From: CAZKGE01 sp964541695
GTDB taxonomy: Bacteria > Bacillota > Clostridia > Christensenellales > CAG-138
Direction: 5' to 3'
DNA: 11,428 bases
Assembly: GCA_964541695.1 (NCBI GenBank)
Contig: CAZIRB010000077.1
Coordinates: 1 to 11,428, forward strand
Part shown: positions 6,765-11,428 of the stretch, piece by piece
Numbering within the stretch: position 1 is the stretch's first letter
Layout: each line of letters opens with the position of its first letter
Notes under the pieces: generated by a model
Database searches by the model: none
What the model saw: the letters and a program-made list of their open reading frames with translations, nothing else
Told to the model about the DNA's origin: nothing
Program-made: the position numbers and the translations under genes

Positions 6765-6891
6765 GCTTTTCTCATCCGGACTGTACCGTCGGCGCCGGGT
6801 TCTCACCGGTTCTGTCGTCTCTGACTCGCGGGCTCGTCGGAGAGAACTCTCCGCATCACCGCCGGTGGGGAATCGCACCCCGCCCCAAAGC
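6765..6891 (-). ncRNA. FMN riboswitch (RFN element)
   Basis: Read on the minus strand, the segment carries the RFN landmarks in order: GGGGCGGGGTGCGATTCCCC, ACCGGCGGTGATG, AGCCCGCGAG, the GGTTCT/AGAACC-type arms, GCCGACGGTACAGTC and CGGATGAGA. GCTTT at the 5' end and AAAGC at the 3' end close P1. FMN binding should favour the downstream terminator and switch off ribU. The aptamer starts about 7 nt after the predicted -10, so it occupies the entire 5' leader. Confidence 0.97.
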
Positions 6892-6897
6892 AACATC

Positions 6898-6926
6898 AGT
6901 ATAGCACGCGGATAAGGCGATGGCAA
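6898..6926 (-). promoter_or_regulatory. Promoter of riboswitch-ribU
   Basis: On the minus strand -35 TTGCCA (6926-6921), a 17-bp spacer, then an extended -10 TGC-TATACT ending at 6898. Transcription would begin at about 6891, matching the first base of the aptamer P1. Confidence 0.85.
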
Positions 6927-6976
6927 GGCAAACCTCGCGAATTGCAATTGGTAAAATCAAATTGTGGCACACCCCC

Positions 6977-7004
6977 TTGACAGCGGTAAAAAAAGCGGTA
7001 TAAT
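6977..7004 (+). promoter_or_regulatory. Promoter of perR-rbr
   Basis: Consensus -35 TTGACA (6977-6982) and consensus -10 TATAAT (6999-7004) are separated by 16 bp. The start site would fall near 7011, on the operator. It is divergent from the ribU promoter, 50 bp away. Confidence 0.9.
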
Positions 7005-7009
7005 CACAA

Positions 7010-7024
7010 TAACAAGAATTGTTA
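7010..7024. promoter_or_regulatory. Probable PerR operator (Per box-like)
   Basis: TAACAA-GAA-TTGTTA is a perfect 6-3-6 inverted repeat over the expected transcription start. It matches 9 of the 14 defined positions of the B. subtilis Per box TTATAATnATTATAA. Bound repressor here would block initiation, giving autoregulation of perR and peroxide control of rbr. Operator role is inferred. Confidence 0.65.
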
Positions 7025-7041
7025 CTGATAGCAGGACGGGC

Positions 7042-7425
7042 GTGCGATACTCAAGACAGCGGGAGCAGATCTACGAATATGTGCGCGGCAGCCGGGAGCA
7101 TCCGACGGCGCAGATGGTATACGACGCGCTCAAGGAAGCGATGCCGAAGCTTTCGCTCGGCACGGTGTACCGGGACTTAAACCAGCTTTCCGACGCGGGG
7201 CGCCTCAAGAAGATCCTTTTTCCGGACGGCAGCAGCCGGTTCGACGGGACAATGCCGTCACACTCGCACATCGTTTGCCTAAGCTGCGGGCGCGTGTCGG
7301 ACGTGGCGGTCGAGGGGCTTGCGGAGCTGGAACGCGCCGTCGAGCGGGAGACCTCGTTCCGGCTCAACTCCTACGAGCTTGTGATGCACGGGACCTGCGC
7401 GGACTGTTTACAAAAAATAAATTAA
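7042..7425 (+). CDS. perR: Fur-family peroxide regulator PerR
   Basis: A metal-dependent repressor that senses peroxide by Fe-catalysed histidine oxidation. The 127-residue product has a winged-helix domain (about 1-68, with HPTAQMVYDAL and LSLGTVYRDLNQL) and a dimerisation domain. Residues matching the PerR regulatory site are visible: H20 (in HPTA), D68 (FDGT), H74 and H76 (SHSH) and D87. The structural zinc Cys pairs are C79/C82 and C119/C122. An aspartate at 68 favours PerR over Fur, where the equivalent residue is usually glutamate. I chose GTG at 7042 with a weak AGGA 5 nt upstream: the first ATG in frame (6964) lies upstream of the -35 and cannot be in the transcript. The product is a little shorter than B. 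subtilis PerR at the N-terminus. Co-transcribed with rbr (22-nt gap). Confidence 0.92.
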   Translation: MRYSRQREQIYEYVRGSREHPTAQMVYDALKEAMPKLSLGTVYRDLNQLSDAGRLKKILFPDGSSRFDGTMPSHSHIVCLSCGRVSDVAVEGLAELERAVERETSFRLNSYELVMHGTCADCLQKIN

Positions 7426-7447
7426 ATGAAAAAAAGGAGAATACACC

Positions 7448-7990
7448 ATGGACTTAAAGGGCAGCAAGACGGAACAGAACCTGATGACGGCGTTTTCGGG
7501 CGAATCACAGGCGCGCAACAAGTACACGTACTACGCCGCGGCGGCCAAGAAGGCGGGCTTCGAGCAGATCTCCGCGATCTTCCTCGAGACGGCGGACAAC
7601 GAGAAGGAGCACGCCAAGCTCTGGTTTAAGGCGCTGCACGGCGGCGATATCCCGACGGATACGAAGCAGAACCTGCTCGACGCCGCGGACGGCGAGAACT
7701 ACGAGTGGACCGACATGTACGCAAAGTTCGCCAAGGAAGCCAAGGAAGAGGGCTTCGAGAAGCTGGCGATGCAGTTCGCGGCGGTCGGCATGATCGAGAA
7801 GGAGCACGAGGCGCGCTATCGCAAGCTCGCCAAGAACCTCGATGACGGCGTGGTCTTTGTCAAGGACGGCAAGGTGTTCTGGCAGTGCCGCAACTGCGGC
7901 TACATCTGCGAGCTGGACAAGGCCCCCGAGGTCTGCCCCGTCTGCGCGCACCCCAGGGCGTTCTTCGAGCTGCTTAAGCACAACTATTAA
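7448..7990 (+). CDS. rbr: Rubrerythrin
   Basis: A cytoplasmic non-haem diiron peroxidase that reduces hydrogen peroxide to water in anaerobes, using electrons passed through its rubredoxin domain. The 180-residue protein has a four-helix diiron domain with E19, the pair E52/H55 (NEKEH), E83 or E86 in the third helix, and E117/H120 (IEKEH). The C-terminal rubredoxin-like domain has C147xxC150 and C163xxC166 binding one iron. Length and domain order are standard. ATG has SD AAGGAG 8 nt upstream. Second gene of the perR operon and the obvious target of PerR; a terminator follows. Confidence 0.96.
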   Translation: MDLKGSKTEQNLMTAFSGESQARNKYTYYAAAAKKAGFEQISAIFLETADNEKEHAKLWFKALHGGDIPTDTKQNLLDAADGENYEWTDMYAKFAKEAKEEGFEKLAMQFAAVGMIEKEHEARYRKLAKNLDDGVVFVKDGKVFWQCRNCGYICELDKAPEVCPVCAHPRAFFELLKHNY

Positions 7991-8027
7991 TCGACAGGAA
8001 TGCCCCGCCCGGACCGCCGGGCGCAGC

Positions 8028-8064
8028 AAAGGCCGGAACCAACGCGTTCCGGCCTTTATTATTT
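8028..8064 (+). terminator. Terminator of perR-rbr operon
   Basis: AAAGGCCGGAAC (8028-8039) pairs perfectly with 8046-8057 over a 6-nt loop, followed by ATTATTT. A second GC hairpin (CGCCCGG/CCGGGCG, 8006-8023) lies just ahead of it. Both are within 75 nt of the rbr stop. Confidence 0.88.
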
Positions 8065-8215
8065 GGTAACCACTTGGTGGGGAATGCTGGATATGTTGAG
8101 AAGATATATGAAAACCCACCGATAAAACATTTTTGCAACAGGATATCGGCGTTTTTTGCGATTATGAATAAAGATTGAATATATTCCCCCATACATACCC
8201 ATTTTTGGCGAGATA

Positions 8216-8224
8216 TGCTAAAAT
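8216..8224 (+). promoter_or_regulatory. Extended -10 promoter of SpoIID-dockerin gene
   Basis: TGC-TAAAAT is an extended -10 with no good -35 17 bp upstream. The start would be near 8231, leaving about 22 nt of leader with the SD. A second, weaker candidate is TTGCGA (8156-8161) with TATATT (8180-8185), spacer 18 bp. Confidence 0.5.
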
Positions 8225-8252
8225 GCATTACGCTTGGAAGGGTGGGGATGGA

Positions 8253-9884
8253 TTGCAAAAAAAGCCGGTGTTTCTTGCCGTTTTGGCAGTCGTACTGGCG
8301 GCGCTCGGCGGTGTTTTGCCGCCGCGCGCGCGCGCCGAGCAGCCGTCCGGCGCGGGGTACGAGCCGAACGTCGCCGTGCTGCTCTCGGTCGGTTCGCATA
8401 AAAAGCTGACCGCCATGGCGACGGGCCGGTACGAATGCGGCGGCACAACGTTTCTCGGCGGCGAGCTGACCGTCAGGGTCACGCGCGCGGGCGTAATGGT
8501 GTCGCACGCGGAGCTTGGAACGCTCGCCGAGGGCGAGGCGGTGCGCGTTACGCGCGCGGACGTGCCGTTCGACGAAGCGTATATGCTGCTGGACAACGAA
8601 AAATACGGGGCGCTGAGCTACGTAGGCGATATCGAGTTTTCGAAGACGCCGAACGGCTTTGTGCGCGCGGTCAACGTCGTGTCGATGCCGGAGTACCAGT
8701 ACGGCGTGGTCGGCGGCGAGCTGCGCGCGTCGGACCCCGCCGAGGCGCTCAAGGCGCAGGCGGTCGCGGCGAAGGGCTTCGCGCTTGCCTATGCCGGCAG
8801 CGGCACGCGCTTCGACCTTGACGACACGAACGGCTACCAGGTGTTCAAGGGCTTAAATCCGCTTGACCGCGCGATTCCCGCGGCGGTCGACGAGGTCGCG
8901 GGCGAAACGCTGGTCTACCGAGGCGCTTTTGTCAAGTGCTTCTACTGCACCGGCAACGGCGGGCAGACCCTGACGCCGAAGATGAAATGGGGCGGCGACG
9001 CGCATGACGGCGTGTACGCCATGGCCTTCGATCCGTACGACCTGGCCGCGACGCCGGACGCCGTGGTCTGGACCGTCAAAAACGACCCGGACTCGCTGCC
9101 GCAGGCGCTGTACGATTTTCTGCTCGCGCTCGCCCGGGAGCAGGACCCGCGCGCAGAGCGCATCGGGCGCGTGTTAGCCATGACGGGCTTTACGCCCGGC
9201 GCGGACGCCGCGGAAAAAGGCCGCGCGCCGCAGGAGCAGGCCGAGGCGCAGTTGATCGTCTCAAGCGGAGGCGAGGAAACGGCGCTGACGGTGGCGTTTC
9301 CGCTGGTCGCGCTCCTCGAGCAGGGCGTCGTGCCCGCCGCGCAGGCGGACGTGTATTTTATCTATGAGACGACCCCCGGTGCGGAGTGGAAGCTCGTGTT
9401 CTCGCAGTCCGACGGGCACCGCGTCGGCATGAGCCACCGCGGCATGCTCGAGATGGCCGCCCTGGGCTTTACGTACCGCGAGATCCTCGTGTTCTATTAC
9501 CCGGGCGCGGTCCTCGAACAGCGCGTGGAAACCGTGGAAACTGTGGAAAACGAAGCCGCCGCCGCGCCCATTGCGTCTTCGCAGCCGGAGCAGCCGCAGG
9601 AAGCTGCCGGTTCCGCGGCAACCGTCGGCGGCCAAGCGCCGGAATCGGCCGCGGCCCTTTCCGGCGACGTGGACGGCGACGGCGCTGTCACGGAACAGGA
9701 CGCGGCGCGCGTGCTGTCCTATGTGCTCGGCGCCGGTACATTGAGCTATGCCGAATATCAGCGCGCCGATGCGGATGCCAGCGGCGACGTTACGATCCGC
9801 GACGCGGCTCGCATCCGGCGCATGGCCGCCGGCGAAGATGCCAAAACGAAGCTGCTCGAAACGCTCGGGGAATGGTTCGGGTGA
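8253..9884 (+). CDS. Secreted SpoIID/LytB-domain protein with dockerin
   Basis: SpoIID/LytB-domain proteins act on peptidoglycan; B. subtilis SpoIID is a lytic transglycosylase. The 543-residue product begins with a signal peptide (MQKKPVFLAVLAVVLAAL, cleavage likely near ARAEQ). The SpoIID core runs from about 120 to 420: SMPEYQYGVVGGEL with the likely catalytic E156, AEALKAQAVAAKGFALAY, FDLDDTNGYQVF, CFYCTGNGGQT (229-239) and the terminal VGMSHRGMLEMAALGFTYREIL...YYPG motif. After a Glu/Ala/Pro linker, two calcium-loop repeats form a type I-like dockerin: DVDGDGAVTEQD at 472-483 and DADASGDVTIRD from 506. Dockerins bind cohesins on scaffold or surface proteins; none is seen here. TTG 8253 is chosen because GGTGGGG lies just upstream and the signal peptide starts there; an upstream TTG (8175) and ATG (8223) precede or overlap the predicted promoter. 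Not obviously the sporulation SpoIID itself. Confidence 0.88.
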   Translation: MQKKPVFLAVLAVVLAALGGVLPPRARAEQPSGAGYEPNVAVLLSVGSHKKLTAMATGRYECGGTTFLGGELTVRVTRAGVMVSHAELGTLAEGEAVRVTRADVPFDEAYMLLDNEKYGALSYVGDIEFSKTPNGFVRAVNVVSMPEYQYGVVGGELRASDPAEALKAQAVAAKGFALAYAGSGTRFDLDDTNGYQVFKGLNPLDRAIPAAVDEVAGETLVYRGAFVKCFYCTGNGGQTLTPKMKWGGDAHDGVYAMAFDPYDLAATPDAVVWTVKNDPDSLPQALYDFLLALAREQDPRAERIGRVLAMTGFTPGADAAEKGRAPQEQAEAQLIVSSGGEETALTVAFPLVALLEQGVVPAAQADVYFIYETTPGAEWKLVFSQSDGHRVGMSHRGMLEMAALGFTYREILVFYYPGAVLEQRVETVETVENEAAAAPIASSQPEQPQEAAGSAATVGGQAPESAAALSGDVDGDGAVTEQDAARVLSYVLGAGTLSYAEYQRADADASGDVTIRDAARIRRMAAGEDAKTKLLETLGEWFG

Positions 9885-9895
9885 GGCGGGGACGG

Positions 9896-10011
9896 GATAC
9901 GTCGGGGGCTCTGCCCCCATCGTGGCTTTTGCAGGGGCTTTGCCCCTGCACCCCACCAAAGGGGGAAACCCCCTTTGGCAGGGGGTTTGGGGACGGAGTC
10001 CCCAACGTACC
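9896..10011. repeat. 116-bp palindromic element with inverted ends
   Basis: The left end GATACGTCGGGGGCTCTGCC and the right end read inward (GGTACGTTGGGGACTCCGTC) match at 18 of 23 bases overall. Inside are CAGGGGC/GCCCCTG-type and CCAAAGGGGG/CCCCCTTTGG (9956-9978) hairpins. The same modules, in the same order, occur at 4024-4254 and, in part, at 11348-11404. It starts 12 nt after the SpoIID-dockerin stop and has no coding frame of its own. It looks like a MITE or REP-type element; no target-site duplication is clear. Confidence 0.82.
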
Positions 10012-10054
10012 TCGTTTTCCACCCCATCGCCTGTACGCGCGTTCAAAAACGGGG

Positions 10055-10060
10055 TATAAT
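10055..10060 (+). promoter_or_regulatory. -10 box of lipoprotein gene
   Basis: A consensus TATAAT lies 27 nt before the ATG at 10088. The -35 is poor (TGTACG at 10032-10037, 17-bp spacer), so activity may need an activator or be low. Confidence 0.55.
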
Positions 10061-10087
10061 GGTGCCGGACAGAAAGCGAGGTGTGCC

Positions 10088-11263
10088 ATGGAGAGATGGA
10101 TTCGCCGGGCGTTGCTCGGTGCGCTGGCTTTTGGTTTGCTCGCGGGCTGCGCGGCGCCGTCCGCCGGCGGGACGCTGAAGGCGGGCATGAGCAAGGATGA
10201 GGCGGCGGCGGACCGGCAGCCCGCAAGCACGCAAAAGCCGGCGGCGGCCGAGGAAACGCCGGCGGGCGGGCGCGACGCGCAGCTTTTGCAGTATGCGGCG
10301 GCGGCGCAGTGGATTGCGCAGAGCGACGTCGTTCCGGTGCTGCGCTTTCTGGACGGGCTGTACGGGGACGGCGATTACGTTTCTTATCTTGCCGAGTACG
10401 GCAGTGTGCGTTTTTACCGCAGCGTACCGTTCGGCGCGGGGACGCTCGTGCTGGCGATGGAGCCCGGAGACGGTGAGATCGCGCCGGAGCTGTATTATGT
10501 CGAGAACGGGGCTGTCGCTTACGCGACCGCGGGCGCGGACTGCTGGAGCATCAACATGACGCGCCTTTTCGGCAAGACGATCGTGTTCGGCACGAACTTT
10601 GCCGACGGCGAAACGTCGGGTGCGGTTGCGACCTTCACGAACGGCGCGCGCATCGAGCAGCCGCTCGCAAAAGCGGCCGACGGCGGCGTCGACGAGGGCT
10701 ATATCCTTGTGACGGACGGCGCGGCCGACCTGCGCGGGCTTACGCTCTATTCCGGCGGCGAGGCCGTCGCGGCCGAAACGAACGCGGTCTTTGCCTACGA
10801 CGCGTCCGCCGACCCATGGGCGGGCACGCAGCTGTCGACGTTTATGCGCGTGCATTTATGCTTCCTCTGGCCCGGCGCGCCGCAGTACGACGAGGTCGAC
10901 GTGCGCGTACAAGGAAACGAAATGGACATGTACGACTGGGAGTTCACGCGCTACTATAAAAATCAACTAGAATGGACCGCGTCCGACGCGTGGCGCAACA
11001 ACAACGCCACTTGGCAGACCCTCCGCGTCGTCGGCGGCGACACCGTCGCCGTCATGAACCTGCCGGACGACATCGAGCGCGCGTACGTCGTCTACGTCGC
11101 CAAAGACGACGGCAAAACCACAGATTTCTCCGGCATCGAGCGCGAGATCACGCTGCGCGCCGACGAGGTGACGTTCGGTGCCGTCTCGGAACGCACGTCC
11201 ATACGGCTCGTGTTTGAGACCAGCGACGAAGTCTACGTACTGCCCGTTGTCATTGAGCCGTAG
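10088..11263 (+). CDS. Lipoprotein of unknown function
   Basis: The 391-residue product begins with a lipoprotein signal peptide: basic MERWIRR, a hydrophobic stretch and the lipobox LAGC with Cys21, so it should be lipidated by Lgt and anchored outside the membrane. A low-complexity Ala/Pro/Glu linker (about 22-62) follows. The rest looks mainly beta-stranded (repeated patterns such as GTLVLAME, KTIVFGTNF and RLVFETSDEVYVLPVVIEP), with aromatic patches (YDWEFTRYYKNQLEW) but no catalytic motif I recognise. It may be a folded extracellular binding domain. The ATG has GAGGTG 4 nt upstream and a TATAAT 27 nt upstream. The frame stays open far upstream of the ATG, but that stretch is antisense-type GC-rich shadow over the previous gene. 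Monocistronic; a GC palindrome follows its stop. Confidence 0.85.
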   Translation: MERWIRRALLGALAFGLLAGCAAPSAGGTLKAGMSKDEAAADRQPASTQKPAAAEETPAGGRDAQLLQYAAAAQWIAQSDVVPVLRFLDGLYGDGDYVSYLAEYGSVRFYRSVPFGAGTLVLAMEPGDGEIAPELYYVENGAVAYATAGADCWSINMTRLFGKTIVFGTNFADGETSGAVATFTNGARIEQPLAKAADGGVDEGYILVTDGAADLRGLTLYSGGEAVAAETNAVFAYDASADPWAGTQLSTFMRVHLCFLWPGAPQYDEVDVRVQGNEMDMYDWEFTRYYKNQLEWTASDAWRNNNATWQTLRVVGGDTVAVMNLPDDIERAYVVYVAKDDGKTTDFSGIEREITLRADEVTFGAVSERTSIRLVFETSDEVYVLPVVIEP

Positions 11264-11284
11264 AGGGAAACGAGGAATGAGGTG

Positions 11285-11316
11285 AAAGCGGCCGCCCCGG
11301 CCGGGGCGGCCGCTTT
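11285..11316 (+). terminator. 32-bp perfect GC palindrome, likely terminator
   Basis: AAAGCGGCCGCCCCGG and its exact complement abut with no spacer, 22 nt after the lipoprotein stop. The plus-strand tail is only TTTGTG, so it resembles a hairpin terminator with a poor U tract; it is symmetric and could act in both directions. Confidence 0.65.
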
Positions 11317-11347
11317 GTGCATGAGATTTTTAGTTTAAGGGGGACGA

Positions 11348-11404
11348 TTCGGGGGCGCCGCCCCCGAACCCCTGCCAAAGGGACACGTCCCTTTGGAAAC
11401 CCAA
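11348..11404. repeat. Third copy of the palindromic repeat
   Basis: A 9-bp perfect hairpin TTCGGGGGC/GCCCCCGAA (11348-11368) is followed by ACCCC and a 31-nt stretch (11374-11404) identical to 4048-4078, containing the palindrome CCAAAGGGAC/GTCCCTTTGG. The inverted GGTACGTTG end module is not present in the visible part. Confidence 0.85.
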
Positions 11405-11405
11405 T

Positions 11406-11428
11406 AAAAAAGCAGCCGAACGGCTGCT
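11406..11428 (-). terminator. Terminator of an off-window minus-strand gene
   Basis: On the minus strand AGCAGCCG/CGGCTGCT (11428-11411) forms an 8-bp stem followed at once by TTTTT (11410-11406). This is a good intrinsic terminator for a gene transcribed toward this point from beyond the window end. Confidence 0.8.

Noticed and set aside
6964..7041. Longer PerR start at ATG 6964
   Set aside because: It lies upstream of the -35 box; the consensus promoter and operator fall inside the extension.
8175..8252. Longer start for the SpoIID-dockerin protein (TTG 8175 or ATG 8223)
   Set aside because: Neither has an SD, ATG 8223 overlaps the predicted -10, and the extension would put about 26 residues before a normal signal peptide.
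9386..10087. Upstream extension of the lipoprotein frame
   Set aside because: The extension overlaps the SpoIID-dockerin gene in another frame, crosses the repeat element, and the ATG at 10088 has SD, -10 and a lipobox signal peptide.

Overview
The window looks like chromosomal DNA from a high-GC member of the Clostridia (Firmicutes), an anaerobe. The evidence is an FMN riboswitch with intrinsic-terminator control ahead of a RibU-type ECF protein, a PerR-type Fur regulator in an operon with rubrerythrin, an LCP-family wall enzyme, a SpoIID/LytB-domain protein carrying a dockerin, SD-led genes with several TTG/GTG starts, and an exact Bacillus-type parS site. Species cannot be named from this sequence. 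I see no transposase, integrase, CRISPR array, tRNA or rRNA.

Layout. (1) 1-1361, minus strand: a two-gene operon, a small DUF4190-like membrane protein followed by lgt (prolipoprotein diacylglyceryl transferase). A 16-bp parS palindrome lies inside the 3' end of lgt and a terminator hairpin follows. (2) 1378-3967, plus strand: leuS, fired from a promoter back-to-back with the lgt operon promoter and ended by a strong terminator. (3) 3968-4254: a gene-free block of palindromic repeats. (4) 4288-5604, minus: an LCP-family gene with a TTG start. (5) 5605-6110: about 500 bp without a gene, most of it an array of five near-perfect 26-30 bp palindromes. (6) 6111-6926, minus: ribU with terminator, FMN riboswitch and promoter. 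(7) 6977-8064, plus: perR-rbr operon with consensus promoter and a probable PerR operator. (8) 8217-9884, plus: secreted SpoIID/LytB-domain protein with C-terminal dockerin. (9) 9896-10011: a 116-bp palindromic element with imperfect inverted ends, same family as block 3. (10) 10088-11263, plus: a lipoprotein of unknown function. (11) 11264-11428: a 32-bp GC palindrome, a third repeat copy, and a terminator for a minus-strand gene lying outside the window.

Themes. Several genes concern the cell envelope: Lgt, the LCP ligase-type enzyme, the SpoIID/LytB protein and the lipoprotein, which would be an Lgt substrate. perR-rbr is a peroxide defence unit, and ribU with its FMN switch is vitamin uptake. 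The most noteworthy items are the parS site, which suggests an origin-proximal position, the two unrelated families of structured intergenic repeats with compensating stem changes, and the SpoIID-dockerin fusion. No complete new multi-gene defence or mobile system is visible.
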